Shown piece after piece: positions 1 through 9,849 of a DNA stretch of 64,000 nt. Numbering within the stretch: position 1 is the first letter of the stretch; each line of letters opens with the position of its first letter. The DNA lies in NCBI GenBank assembly GCA_964600235.1, contig CAZRIV010000015.1:62001-126000 (forward strand), given 5' to 3'. The notes under the pieces were generated by a model. That model did not search any database, was not told where the DNA came from, and saw nothing but the letters and a program-made list of their open reading frames with translations. Origin of the DNA: MWEI01 sp964600235 (GTDB taxonomy: Bacteria > Desulfobacterota > Desulfomonilia > UBA1062). The position numbers and the translations under genes were made by a program.

Positions 1-555
1 GACCTGGTATTCAGACAGATCAAGGAATTTAAGGAAAAACACAAGATACCGGTTGTGGCATGTGTAACAGGCCAGGGTACCTCGGGTGCGTACATGGTGG
101 CATTGTCGGCTGACAATATTGTTGCCCTGCCCTCTGCAGTAGTGGGAAACATAGGAGTTCTCATGCCTTCTATCAGTCTGGAGGGCCTCATGGATAAACT
201 TGGCATTAAAAATCAGACACTGACCTCAGGAAAACTCAAGGATTCGGGAACCATATTACGGGACATGAATAAGGACGACAAGGCCATCCTCGAAGAGATT
301 GTCAATGAATTCAGCCAGGATTTTATCGCCAGGGTCAAGGCAATCAGGCCGGTAAAACAAGAAGACATTGATATCATTAAAGACGGCCGGGTGATGACAG
401 CATCCATGGGATTGAAACACAAGCTTATCGATCAGGTGGGATACTACGAGGATGCCATGAAGACCATGGAATCCCTCTCTAAAATACCCAAACCCACCGT
501 CGTGGTGTATAGGAGAAAGGGAGAAAATAAGGGAGGATTCTATTCCTGGCCATAG
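1..555 (+). CDS. sppA: Signal peptide peptidase SppA (S49), 3' part only
   Basis: The reading frame is open from the first base, so the N-terminus and true start lie outside the window. The visible 184 residues match the C-terminal half of the S49/ClpP-like fold. They contain the catalytic-serine segment TSGAYMVALSADNIVALP followed by GNIGVLMP, typical of membrane-bound SppA enzymes that degrade cleaved signal peptides. The general-base lysine of the dyad is expected in the DSGTILRDM-type region or upstream and cannot be assigned with certainty. The gene ends with a TAG stop and is followed by a 162-bp gap. The family call is firm; SppA versus SohB-like paralogue is less so. Confidence 0.8.
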   Translation, partial: DLVFRQIKEFKEKHKIPVVACVTGQGTSGAYMVALSADNIVALPSAVVGNIGVLMPSISLEGLMDKLGIKNQTLTSGKLKDSGTILRDMNKDDKAILEEIVNEFSQDFIARVKAIRPVKQEDIDIIKDGRVMTASMGLKHKLIDQVGYYEDAMKTMESLSKIPKPTVVVYRRKGENKGGFYSWP

Positions 556-717
556 TTATCAATAAGATTACAATATATTACATGTGCGTTAACCCAAGAG
601 AATCTTAAGCAGACAAAGGTTCTGTTTAATACTTCTTCAGAGATCTACCGATCATATCAGATAAGTGCATTTCTATGACAGGCATAACCGACATCAACAT
701 AGAGGATTGAGCCGAGA

Positions 718-2022
718 ATGACTATCGTTCCGAGCGGTGGCATGGAAATCAGGCGATCAGGCCAGATGAAGGCTTATCTCGGTTCCTGTGTCGGTGTGGC
801 CATTCTTGATGCCCAAAGGCATGTGGGCGGGATGATCCATATACTGCTTCCAGAACCGCTCTGCGACATTCCTGAAACCCAGCTTACCTACTACGCCAGC
901 ACCGGTCTCCCCATTTTCCTCAACTCACTGGACAATGCAGGTGCTGTTAAGGAAGACCTTTCCGCCTATGTCTCGGGTGGTGCACTCATAGACCCGAGTT
1001 CCCACCAGGACCTTGCCCTCAACATCGGCGGGCGCACCCTGGAGATAACTCTCGGCATCTTGAGGAATAAAGGTATACCCATTAAATTTCTTGAAGCGAG
1101 CGGAACCATCGGTTTCTGCATCATGCTGGACATTGATAAGGGAATATGCAAAATCGAACCCGTCATCAAGGATGCCCACCATAAGCTCACCCAGTCGGCG
1201 ACCATGCCCGCCCTCTCCGAGATCGGACGAACCATAGAGGATCTACAGCCTGTCCCGCAGATTGCACTGGGTATTGCCAGCATGATATCCGACGAGATGA
1301 CAGACATCAACTCCATCGCTTCTGAAATTAGGAAAGACCAGGTTATTGCAGCAGAAGTCCTCAAGCTTTGCAACTCCTCATACCTGGGGCTGCCGAGGAA
1401 GATCGAAACCATCGACGAGGCAATCGTTATACTGGGCAGCAAGACGCTGCTCCAGTTGATCATCACCGCCCAGTCGGAAAAGCTCCTGACCGGATCGGAT
1501 AAGGGATATTCACTGATACGGGGAGGTTTGTTCTATCACGCCCTGGCAACGGCCCGCTTGTGCGAGAGACTCTCCAGGATCCATGGCAGGATTAGACCTG
1601 ATCTTGCCTACACGGCAGGGCTCCTTCACGACATAGGCAAGGTGGTTCTAGACCAGTACATGGCCAGGGTACAGCCGCTTTTCTATCGTATCCTCGCCGC
1701 GCACAAAGAAGACTCGAGCACACTTGAACAGAAGATTTTCGGCATAGACCACAATCTCGCAGGGCTTCACCTGGCAGAAAGCTGGAAGCTGCCGGAAGTG
1801 ATCAAGGACGTGATACTCTTTCATCATCATCCCGACAAGGCACTGAAAAACAGTGAACTCGTGCACCTTGTCTATGTTTCTGATGCCATCGCCCACAGTT
1901 TTCTCCCTGGTTTTGAGATAGAACACATTGACACCGCCCCTTTCGATGAAAGTCTGAACATGCTCATGTTGTCCCCTGAAATGGTAGTTGATGCGCTTGG
2001 CGTGTTTACTGATATCTTCTGA
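718..2022 (+). CDS. CheD-HDOD fusion protein
   Basis: Residues 1-150 form a CheD domain (chemoreceptor glutamine deamidase). The nucleophile region is LGSCVGVAILD with Cys24, and the partner His41 lies in GGMIHILLP. Residues 165-370 form an HDOD domain with the HD-like motif LLHDIGK at 302-308 and the typical KLCNSSYLG segment. CheD acts on methyl-accepting chemotaxis proteins and can bind the CheC phosphatase; HDOD domains serve in signalling and regulation. The fusion therefore suggests a link between chemoreceptor modification and a signalling output. The start at 718 places CheD at its usual N-terminal length. A GAGG lies about 14 nt upstream, so the ribosome site is weak. No chemotaxis genes are adjacent. 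Domain calls are strong; the combined role is inferred. Confidence 0.85.
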   Translation: MTIVPSGGMEIRRSGQMKAYLGSCVGVAILDAQRHVGGMIHILLPEPLCDIPETQLTYYASTGLPIFLNSLDNAGAVKEDLSAYVSGGALIDPSSHQDLALNIGGRTLEITLGILRNKGIPIKFLEASGTIGFCIMLDIDKGICKIEPVIKDAHHKLTQSATMPALSEIGRTIEDLQPVPQIALGIASMISDEMTDINSIASEIRKDQVIAAEVLKLCNSSYLGLPRKIETIDEAIVILGSKTLLQLIITAQSEKLLTGSDKGYSLIRGGLFYHALATARLCERLSRIHGRIRPDLAYTAGLLHDIGKVVLDQYMARVQPLFYRILAAHKEDSSTLEQKIFGIDHNLAGLHLAESWKLPEVIKDVILFHHHPDKALKNSELVHLVYVSDAIAHSFLPGFEIEHIDTAPFDESLNMLMLSPEMVVDALGVFTDIF

Positions 2023-2215
2023 GAAATACTTCCGTTCACCAATACCCCCCCACCTTACCCATCTAAGGACCTGAGTCAGCCGGGTTTTATCAAATAATCT
2101 TCTCTCCCGATTAAAGGCCTTTTTAAATGATCACCCAGACCAAGTGAGAATACCTTATGTCAACCAGAATCAGATCTTGCATTTTAATTCGTATTCAAAT
2201 TATTGTATTGATACC

Positions 2216-4081
2216 ATGGCTAATAAGGTTCCAAAGTCAAAACAAGTAGTTAAAAACAAAAATCCAATTTCCCCATCACCTGTTGAAAGATTCGAATCAA
2301 AAAACTTATTTTATCATGCCATCATAAGGGAAAATTCGTTTATATTTTCAAGTATAATTGCGGGTATTGCGCTGCTTGTCATCTTTTTTACTCTTCCTGT
2401 GCAATATGAAGTCAATGATGATTTCACCATGGTAACGATTCTAAGCGGCAATGGTGGATTCCCCTCAAGTCCCGATGCAATTTTTCTCAATCCCATACTC
2501 GGTTATGCACTGAACTTTCTTTATAAACTATCACCTCTTTCCCCCTGGTACGGCATATACGTATATCTTGTTCTCTACTTGAGTTGGATCCTGATCCTGA
2601 GTGTCATAACCAGAACAAGTAAAGGGTTCTCTTATTTATTTATACTTCCTCTTCTGTTCTATTTTTTCTTTTTTCATTCTTCGTTCATAACCTTCACATC
2701 CGCTTCACTACTTCTCGCTTCCGGTGTCTATCTCTGCACTGTCGAATACTTCATCAGGAACGAAGCTCCGATGAAAAATGTCAAAGTTTATTTCACAGTC
2801 TTGGGGATCTGTTTTTATCTTTCTTTCCTCCTTCGATGGGAACTGGTTCTCTTCTCGCTCTTCCTCTTCCTTCCAATGGTTGTCTTCATAAAATTCAATC
2901 AAATAAAGAAAGCCCTTCCCGTTCTTATCACGCTCGTTCTCGTGATATTCTTGAATGCAGGGTTGAATTCCATACTGTCGTCATCTCACAAGACATATAA
3001 TGAATTCAATAAATTGAGGGCAACCTTTCATGACACTGACAAAGGAAGCATACATGATCAAATAACGCCAAATGCCGCCCGGAAAGTAGGTTGGACTTAT
3101 GAAGACTACCTGGCTTTCAAGATCCCATGGCTGATATACGACAACCATACGTTTAACATAAACAGTTTGCGCACGTTTCTCATGGAAAATGATCCTTCAA
3201 AAGACAGTGGATATTATATAAAAAATATCATCAGCAGGATAAAAACAAGTTATGAACGGAATAAGGGCGCATGTATATTATCACTGGTTACATTCTTTTC
3301 CATTATGCTTTACCGGTTGAGATATCTTCTGCAATCAGGAAAACATGATCTGCTGAAGATAGCATTTACTCTGGGTTCATATGCAATAATCACATTGTTC
3401 TTCATGTATCATCGGTTCGAAGCAAGAATTTTCGGCCCATTGTTTGTATATGCATTGAGTGTCTCGTTTCTTCTCTTCAACACGACCGGATCCCCAGAAA
3501 ATAAAATCAGCCAGAGTACATTACTCGGGTATCCCGCTATTCTTTGTGCAGGCATCCTGTTGATATGCGCAACACTTGTTGCTCAACAACAGTTCGTTAA
3601 CCTTATTGGCCTGCTCAACCAGTCGGAAAGATACAGGGTCACTATCAATCGAGCATTTGATGTCTTGAATGATTTAAAGCATAATTCTCGACCTATCATT
3701 ATTCAGATGTATCCAAAGGTAGATAAGGGACTTAACGTTGAATACAATCATCCATTGAAGGAATTCAGGGAGTTTCCCCGCATAAGGACTTTCCCGAACG
3801 GATGGGCCATCAACTCGCCGTACTATGATCTGGCGCTTGAGAATCTGCACCTTAAGGATGGCCATGATTTCCTCAAGTGGATAGTTGATCAGGAGGAAGT
3901 CATACTCATGATGAATGTTGAGGACATGAAAGAGATGAACTATATCCTGCAGTTATGGATGTCTTACTACCTCAGGCATATCTATCCGGAACGCAAACTC
4001 AGATTCACCCCTGTCTATGATTTCAGGAATAATGAAGGAGCCGGCCTTATCTTTCTTCAAATAAAATCTGCTCAAACTTGA
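2216..4081 (+). CDS. Polytopic membrane protein of unknown function
   Basis: This protein of about 621 residues has a basic, lysine-rich N-terminus, then roughly ten to twelve hydrophobic segments up to about residue 440. It ends in a soluble C-terminal domain of about 150 residues. An acidic NDD motif directly after the first membrane segment resembles the first-loop acidic residues of GT-C glycosyltransferases, but I do not recognise a named family. An in-frame GTG at 2144 would add 24 residues; the ATG was preferred, although neither start has a good ribosome site. The base composition is more AT-rich than neighbouring genes, which may indicate acquisition. It converges on the next membrane-protein gene, 71 bp away. 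Confidence 0.6.
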   Translation: MANKVPKSKQVVKNKNPISPSPVERFESKNLFYHAIIRENSFIFSSIIAGIALLVIFFTLPVQYEVNDDFTMVTILSGNGGFPSSPDAIFLNPILGYALNFLYKLSPLSPWYGIYVYLVLYLSWILILSVITRTSKGFSYLFILPLLFYFFFFHSSFITFTSASLLLASGVYLCTVEYFIRNEAPMKNVKVYFTVLGICFYLSFLLRWELVLFSLFLFLPMVVFIKFNQIKKALPVLITLVLVIFLNAGLNSILSSSHKTYNEFNKLRATFHDTDKGSIHDQITPNAARKVGWTYEDYLAFKIPWLIYDNHTFNINSLRTFLMENDPSKDSGYYIKNIISRIKTSYERNKGACILSLVTFFSIMLYRLRYLLQSGKHDLLKIAFTLGSYAIITLFFMYHRFEARIFGPLFVYALSVSFLLFNTTGSPENKISQSTLLGYPAILCAGILLICATLVAQQQFVNLIGLLNQSERYRVTINRAFDVLNDLKHNSRPIIIQMYPKVDKGLNVEYNHPLKEFREFPRIRTFPNGWAINSPYYDLALENLHLKDGHDFLKWIVDQEEVILMMNVEDMKEMNYILQLWMSYYLRHIYPERKLRFTPVYDFRNNEGAGLIFLQIKSAQT

Positions 4082-4152
4082 TGGGAAGTGTCAGCCTCTA
4101 ATTCATTTCGCATTTCTGGTCCGCGATACTCAGTCAGGTCTGACTGGTGCTG

Positions 4153-6483
4153 CTATAATGAATGTTTCTGTATCAATCTCGCAAAGAACTCTGAATCCCT
4201 TATGTTGTCAAGGTCATGATCCTTTTTCAAGAGATCCCAATCATCAAACCCCTTGCTAATAGCCTTTTCAAGATAGGCTATCGAATCTTTCAATCTGTCC
4301 TGCCTGGAGTATACGCATGCAATATTGTAATAAACAAGCGGGTCGTCAGGTCGTAAGGCTGATTCTTTCATCAAGCAGTCAAGCGCGTTATCGTATTGCC
4401 CCTTCATTGAGTAGTAGACAGCCAATGAATTGAGCAACTTACTATCATTGGGATTGTTTTTAAGTGCATTGCTCAGCTTTTCAATGGATTCATCGATCTT
4501 TGTTAACTGGGCCTTGGATATCGGCAGGTTTTTCTGGGCTATATCGAGCCCTGGCTGCAATTCCAGAGCCCGCGCAAATTCTATGGAGGCCTCTCCAATC
4601 CGATTCACACTCATATAAATTGAGCCGAGATTGTTATGTATCATGGCAAGGTCCGTACGAACACTGTCCTCCATGAAACAATCCGGTATCAATTTATTTC
4701 GAGCTGTCGTTAAAGCATCCGAGTACATCTCGATGGCGTCATAATATCTCCCATGCGAGAAAAGGTTGCTGCCGACGATGAGTCTTGCATTTATGGATAA
4801 TTTTATTTGTTGAGGACTGATGGGGTTTGGTTGCATTGTCTGAACAATTTTTCGGGAGACTTCAATATCACCCGCCAGCGAGACAGACTTCGTAATTGTA
4901 TATGCCTGGTATAAATCAGTTTCATACACAGATGGCGCTACAGATCGTATCGTATCAGGTTTATTGATCCTTTTTGAGACAAAAACACAAGCCGAGGGAC
5001 CATAATATGCAGTGCGCCAATCCGGTGAGTTGATGAAATACCTTAGCACCGGTGTATCCCAGGCAATGCACCATAGATCACAATTATATTTCTTCAAGAA
5101 GGTTTCAATCTGAGCCCTGTCTTCATAGGACTCGAATTCACCCTCTTCATGATACCATTCTCTATAGGGAAAATATCTCGCATCGATAAATACTTTCTTT
5201 TCCGGCCAAAGAGACCAAAGAAGATACGAACCGGATTGGTAGTCATTCCCTATTCGTGATTGTGGAAAGTTCTTGTGTATATAGCCTGCTTCTGCTTCAG
5301 GGCTTATATAACTAGTTCTGACGAATGGAGAGCAGAGAACCTCATAGAACACACGGAGAATAAAGAACAACAGAAGAGTAAAGATTATACCATGCACAGT
5401 CCACTTCAGTGGTTTTCTCGCCAACAGATCAGAGTCGGTCTCGGACAACTGTTTTATTAAATAGAATGCTGAAAAGACAAAGATAACGGCGAAGAAATAT
5501 GTCGCCCTTATGTACCTTATGTATATGATCATGAATGCTACATTCACCAACAAGATTGCCCAGTCTGTTCTACGTTTCTTGAGCTGTGCAATGAGTAGAA
5601 TTATAAGTATTCCTGCTGAAACCACCAGGTAATCCAGGAAATGAAGAAAGGAAGCCTGCGGGTATAAAATGGAATGATATTCAGCAATGGACAGCATGTG
5701 GCTCTTGAACTCTTGGGGTTGAAAAACAAGGCTGTTCAACAACTGGACAGGGTAGTGCCATCCGTAGGGCGTCATGAGTAAAGCAAAGCTGGTTAATATA
5801 ATTGCTATTAGTACGTGGGATCTCAATCGGGGATCGAGTTTTTCTGATGACCCCACGGCCGAATTTAATAATTCTCCTGCAAAAACAATCCCCAGGAATA
5901 AAATCCCGAAAATGAACCCGCCATGGGAGTTAACCCAGACGAGAACCAGGAGAGGAAAGAGATACAACAGCGGCCAGGATCTATCGGGTCGGGACTTGAT
6001 CCTGATCCAGGTCCATACCATGATTGTCATCAACAGGAAGGAAAACAGCTCGGCCTTTATACGAAGCCCGGCGACAGACATCAAAAGCCCGACCAGGCAA
6101 ATAAGAAGCATGGCCGGCAAGAACCTGACATTGCCCTCCCTATACTTGAATAATGAAAAAGCGAACATGATAAATAACATGATAAACAGATACCTGAGGG
6201 CATAAAGCATGTTCAGGCCCCCTGCCTTGTGCAGAAGATAAAAAATGACTTCGGGTATCCACGCGCAATAGATTGTGCTGTTTTCCGAAGGCGTCCAGCT
6301 GAAGACTGTATGATCCGGGATCAGAGTCTGGTTTTCGATAAGATACCTGCCATAGGCAAGGTGAAACCATATATCTCCGTCACTTACGGGTTCGGCATAT
6401 CGGACGGCTACAGTGGTAAGTACCACGGCAGCAAGAAGCATGAGGAATAATAAGGTGCTGTAACGGATTTTTTTCACAGACAT
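4153..6483 (-). CDS. Membrane protein with C-terminal TPR repeats
   Basis: This is a 776-residue protein. The N-terminal half has about ten transmembrane helices, starting with a helix at residues 8-27. An acidic DGDIWFHLAYGR motif follows the first helix, as in GT-C-type glycosyltransferases. A periplasmic-type domain comes next, containing RIGNDYQSGSYLLW and FIDARYFPYR. The last 220 residues carry at least three tetratricopeptide repeats. Similar proteins are known in deltaproteobacterial genomes without assigned function. A role in surface glycan or protein glycosylation is possible but inferred only from the topology. The ATG start lies just before the first membrane segment, without a clear Shine-Dalgarno sequence. 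Confidence 0.65.
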   Translation of the reverse strand: MSVKKIRYSTLLFLMLLAAVVLTTVAVRYAEPVSDGDIWFHLAYGRYLIENQTLIPDHTVFSWTPSENSTIYCAWIPEVIFYLLHKAGGLNMLYALRYLFIMLFIMFAFSLFKYREGNVRFLPAMLLICLVGLLMSVAGLRIKAELFSFLLMTIMVWTWIRIKSRPDRSWPLLYLFPLLVLVWVNSHGGFIFGILFLGIVFAGELLNSAVGSSEKLDPRLRSHVLIAIILTSFALLMTPYGWHYPVQLLNSLVFQPQEFKSHMLSIAEYHSILYPQASFLHFLDYLVVSAGILIILLIAQLKKRRTDWAILLVNVAFMIIYIRYIRATYFFAVIFVFSAFYLIKQLSETDSDLLARKPLKWTVHGIIFTLLLFFILRVFYEVLCSPFVRTSYISPEAEAGYIHKNFPQSRIGNDYQSGSYLLWSLWPEKKVFIDARYFPYREWYHEEGEFESYEDRAQIETFLKKYNCDLWCIAWDTPVLRYFINSPDWRTAYYGPSACVFVSKRINKPDTIRSVAPSVYETDLYQAYTITKSVSLAGDIEVSRKIVQTMQPNPISPQQIKLSINARLIVGSNLFSHGRYYDAIEMYSDALTTARNKLIPDCFMEDSVRTDLAMIHNNLGSIYMSVNRIGEASIEFARALELQPGLDIAQKNLPISKAQLTKIDESIEKLSNALKNNPNDSKLLNSLAVYYSMKGQYDNALDCLMKESALRPDDPLVYYNIACVYSRQDRLKDSIAYLEKAISKGFDDWDLLKKDHDLDNIRDSEFFARLIQKHSL

Positions 6484-6720
6484 TTCTATACACTACTGTT
6501 TGGAATAATGTCCATATGGAGAGGCCGCACAGAATGTGTGCCGACTCTTGACGTTAAGCCGATGACTTGGAAACTTCTCTGACAGTTACCTGCCGTATCA
6601 AGATGGCCGAGTATATGTCCGATGGTCCGTTGAAAACTGCTCTCCGATCTTCATCTTTTCTTCATTCTTAAATCAGGCACCCAGTCACATGGAGGTATCA
6701 CCAGTACCCAATGGCCTGCA

Positions 6721-7002
6721 TTATTTATCACCCTCCCCTATCCTTTGCTTTGCCTTCTGCACCAGGTCAAGGAGCTGCATGACCTTCTGTTGAGGGGGTG
6801 CCGTGATGGTGTTCATCTGCTGGGGGGTGAGAATGTCTTCCAAATAGGCTTTAATATCTATCTTCTCATGCCAGCAATCAAGTACCCTCCTGCATGGTAA
6901 TTCGGAACCCGGTGCCATACAATAGGTAAAAGGAACAAGGTGCCCCAGCATGGGACACCTTGTATTGAGGTCATCATATGGAGACTTCTTGTCTTTTACC
7001 AT
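6721..7002 (-). CDS. Small conserved-looking protein with four Cys, next to trpB2
   Basis: This 93-residue protein is not recognised as a named family. The N-terminal half holds four cysteines at positions 16, 28, 37 and 43, a spacing compatible with an Fe-S or zinc site. The C-terminal half is predicted helical. Its ATG overlaps the end of trpB2 by 7 bp, and an AGGCAG sequence inside the trpB2 end serves as ribosome site, so the two are probably co-transcribed and translationally coupled. The coupling suggests a partner or cofactor-related role for TrpB2; that is inference. Confidence 0.65.
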   Translation of the reverse strand: MVKDKKSPYDDLNTRCPMLGHLVPFTYCMAPGSELPCRRVLDCWHEKIDIKAYLEDILTPQQMNTITAPPQQKVMQLLDLVQKAKQRIGEGDK

Positions 7003-8378
7003 CTGCCTGTCTTTGATATCTTGGGCTTCGGAAGTCCGTCCAAGGACTTGATGGACTTCTGGAAGTCTTCCTCAGGAAGCGGGAAGTCCACAAGCTTACC
7101 CTCCATGAAGCTCTCGTAACCCTTGAGGTCCATGAGCCCATGTCCGCTCCAGTTAAAGAGGATCACCTTCTCCTTGCCCTCTTCTCTTGCCTTTACTGCT
7201 TCGTCAATGGTTGCGGCGATGGCATGGGATGTCTCAGGCGCCGGTATGAATCCTTCCGTCCGAGCCCACAACATTGCGCTCTCATAACACTTGAGCTGAT
7301 CAACGGCCCTGGGTGTTATGAGTCCCTCTACCGCGGCGGCACTTACCAGCGGCGCCATACCGTGATAACGCAGGCCACCTGCATGGATAGGGGGTGAAAC
7401 GAATTCATGTCCCAGCGAGTGCATGGGAAGCAGTGGTGTCATCTTGGCGACATCGCCGTGATCATAGGCAAAAGGCGCGCGAGTCAAGGTAGGACAGGAC
7501 GAAGGCTCGACCGGGATGATGTCGATCTGGGCACCGTTGATCTTGTCGTGAACAAAGGGGAAGGATATGCCGGCAAAATTGCTTCCTCCGCCTGCACAGC
7601 CGATAACTACATCCACCTTCTTCTCCCCAATCTTTTCAAGCTGCTTCTTGGCCTCCAGACCAATGATGGTCTGATGAAGCATGACATGGTTCAATACGCT
7701 GCCCAGTGAATACCTGGTCTTTCCCGTCGTGTCGCTGACCGTCGCCTCTACTGCTTCGCTGATGGCTATGCCGAGGCTGCCAGGTGTGTCCGGGTCCTTT
7801 GCCAGGATATCCCGACCTGCCTGTGTCAGGGTAGATGGGCTGGCAAAGCACTCGGCGCCCCAGACATTCATCATGAGTTTTCTGAAAGGCTTCTGTTCGA
7901 AGCTGATCCTCACCATGAAGACCTTGCACTTCAGGCCTATCAATGCACAGGCATACGCCAGGGCACTTCCCCACTGTCCGGCACCAGTTTCAGTGCAGAT
8001 ATTTTCTATACCGAACTGCTTGTTATACCAGGCCTGTGGTATTGCCGTATTGGGTTTATGGCTCCCGGCCGGGGAGACACCTTCATTTTTATAATAGATC
8101 TTGGCAGGTGTCTTGAGCGCCTTTTCGAGATAAACAGCCCGGTGCAGAGGCGAGGGTCGCCACTGATAGAGAAGTTCGAGTATACCTTCGGGTATGTCGA
8201 TCCACCGCTGCTGGCTCACTTCCTGCTCTATGAGGTTCATGGGAAAAACAGGGGCAAGGGCTTCAGGTGTAACGGGATTGCCGTCAGGCCCCAGCGGGGG
8301 CAACATGGGGGTCGGCAGATCTGCTGCCAGGTTGTACCATTGTCTTGGAATTTCGTCTTCTCGCAGAAAAACTTTCAT
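6996..8378 (-). CDS. trpB2: Tryptophan synthase beta-like protein, TrpB2 type
   Basis: This PLP enzyme of about 460 residues belongs to the TrpB2 subgroup, recognised by its long N-terminal extension and conserved blocks. The PLP-lysine segment is NEGVSPAGSHKPNTAI, and glycine-rich phosphate-binding loops ETGAGQWGSALA and CAGGGSNFAG follow. TrpB joins indole and serine to make tryptophan. TrpB2 enzymes often act without TrpA, in indole salvage or as serine deaminases, and no trpA is in the window. The start at 8378 was chosen over upstream in-frame ATGs because GGAGG lies 7 nt before it. The gene lies 157 bp downstream of der. Confidence 0.92.
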   Translation of the reverse strand: MKVFLREDEIPRQWYNLAADLPTPMLPPLGPDGNPVTPEALAPVFPMNLIEQEVSQQRWIDIPEGILELLYQWRPSPLHRAVYLEKALKTPAKIYYKNEGVSPAGSHKPNTAIPQAWYNKQFGIENICTETGAGQWGSALAYACALIGLKCKVFMVRISFEQKPFRKLMMNVWGAECFASPSTLTQAGRDILAKDPDTPGSLGIAISEAVEATVSDTTGKTRYSLGSVLNHVMLHQTIIGLEAKKQLEKIGEKKVDVVIGCAGGGSNFAGISFPFVHDKINGAQIDIIPVEPSSCPTLTRAPFAYDHGDVAKMTPLLPMHSLGHEFVSPPIHAGGLRYHGMAPLVSAAAVEGLITPRAVDQLKCYESAMLWARTEGFIPAPETSHAIAATIDEAVKAREEGKEKVILFNWSGHGLMDLKGYESFMEGKLVDFPLPEEDFQKSIKSLDGLPKPKISKTGRW

Positions 8379-8535
8379 GCACAATCCTCCATACTGTTCG
8401 TTCATCAACGATGTTTCTATTTACAGAAACCCATATCTGCAGATAAGTCAAGGAAGTTTTCGCGTTTTTTTTAGACAGGCCGATCTCCTGCAATAAATTC
8501 CAAAACATTCATTCATGATGAAACTCAGGGCCCTT

Positions 8536-9849
8536 CTATTTGTTTTTCCCAGAAAAATGTAAAATTATTGGTATTCCTTCCATGCCGCATGCCTTCTTCA
8601 CCGAGTGGACCAGAAAGCGCGCATAGGTTGCAGGCACATCATTGGGATAATTGACCACGGCCTGGAATCGTGGCGGGACGATGCCTGTCTGGGTGATGTA
8701 ATAGAGTTTCAACGGCCTGTGCCTGACCATGGGCGGGGTATGGGAGTCTGATATGTCCGCCATGAGCCGGTTCAGTATACCGGTGGAAACCCGGGTCGTA
8801 GTCTTTATGAACAGCTGATCAATGAGGGGGTACAGGCTGTCCACGTTCCTGCCGGTCAGGGCCGAAGTAAAGGCCAGGTGTGCATCAGGCATGAACCGCA
8901 GGGAATGCCGCACATTCTCCCTGACATTCTTCAACTCCGCATCACTCATCAGGTCGCATTTATTCACCACCAGCACAAAGGCCCTGCCATGCTCCATGAT
9001 AATACCGCACAAGCGCTTATCCTGGTCGGTGAGCCCTTCCTGGGGATCAACCAGCATCAGGCATATGTGAGACAGGTTTATGTTCTGCAGCGACCTCATG
9101 ACGCTGAAGCGCTCTATCTCGTCATCTATGCGGGCCTTTCTCCTGATGCCGGCCGTATCCACAAAGGTATATATCTTGCCTGATCGCTCTACTGAAATAT
9201 CAACGTAATCACGTGTGGTCCCGGCCACGGGTGACACTATGGCCCTTTCCTCTCCAATGATCCTGTTCAGGAGAAGCGATTTGCCCACATTGGGTCTGCC
9301 CAGGATGCTTATCCTTACCGCATCGGTGAGCGTTTCCAGAGATAACACCTCTGAATGAGGCAGATGCTGTTTTACCGCTTCCTTCAGTACCGGGATGGTC
9401 GCCTTGTTCAGAGCCGAGACCTGGACAGGTTCGTCGATTCCCAGTTCATAGAGCATGGTGGCTGCATCCTTCTGGGATGGGTCGTCCACCTTGTTGGCAA
9501 CGAAGACGACCCTGGTTCCTGCTTTTCTCAGAAGGTTCACCAATTCCCTGTCATCAGGGGTCGGCAGCGACTTGGCATCGAAAAGGCACAGGACCAGGTC
9601 GGCGTCCTCGATGGCCAGGACGGTCTGCGCGCGTACGGATTGTGAGAAAGGGATATCGCCTATGGTATCGAATCCGCCGGTGTCCACCAGGTCGACCTCC
9701 AGGCCTTCTCCCAGGTTCCACCTGCCGTATATCCTGTCCCGGGTAATTCCCCTCTGCGGCCCCACAATTGCCCGACGCTCCCCGATGAGGAGGTTGAACA
9801 GGGTTGATTTGCCTGCGTTCGGCCTGCCGACAATGGCGATAACCGGCAT
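8536..9849 (-). CDS. der: GTPase Der (EngA), 50S ribosome assembly
   Basis: This 437-residue protein has two consecutive GTPase domains. The first P-loop is GRPNAGKST at residues 8-16 with DTGGF as G3, and the second is GRPNVGKS near residue 184 with DTAGI. A C-terminal KH-like domain follows. This tandem arrangement is unique to Der, an essential factor for maturation of the large ribosomal subunit. The start codon overlaps the stop codon of era in the sequence TAATG, indicating translational coupling. Length and domain order match the family. Confidence 0.97.
   Translation of the reverse strand: MPVIAIVGRPNAGKSTLFNLLIGERRAIVGPQRGITRDRIYGRWNLGEGLEVDLVDTGGFDTIGDIPFSQSVRAQTVLAIEDADLVLCLFDAKSLPTPDDRELVNLLRKAGTRVVFVANKVDDPSQKDAATMLYELGIDEPVQVSALNKATIPVLKEAVKQHLPHSEVLSLETLTDAVRISILGRPNVGKSLLLNRIIGEERAIVSPVAGTTRDYVDISVERSGKIYTFVDTAGIRRKARIDDEIERFSVMRSLQNINLSHICLMLVDPQEGLTDQDKRLCGIIMEHGRAFVLVVNKCDLMSDAELKNVRENVRHSLRFMPDAHLAFTSALTGRNVDSLYPLIDQLFIKTTTRVSTGILNRLMADISDSHTPPMVRHRPLKLYYITQTGIVPPRFQAVVNYPNDVPATYARFLVHSVKKACGMEGIPIILHFSGKNK

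Noticed and set aside
966..1466. Long antisense frame opposite the CheD-HDOD gene
   Set aside because: It lies fully opposite a gene with clear domains, has no motif and no ribosome site; it is a codon-usage shadow.
4125..4150. Palindrome CAGTCAG-GT-CTGACTG as terminator between convergent genes
   Set aside because: The spacer is only 2 nt, so the hairpin loop is too short, and no T tract follows.
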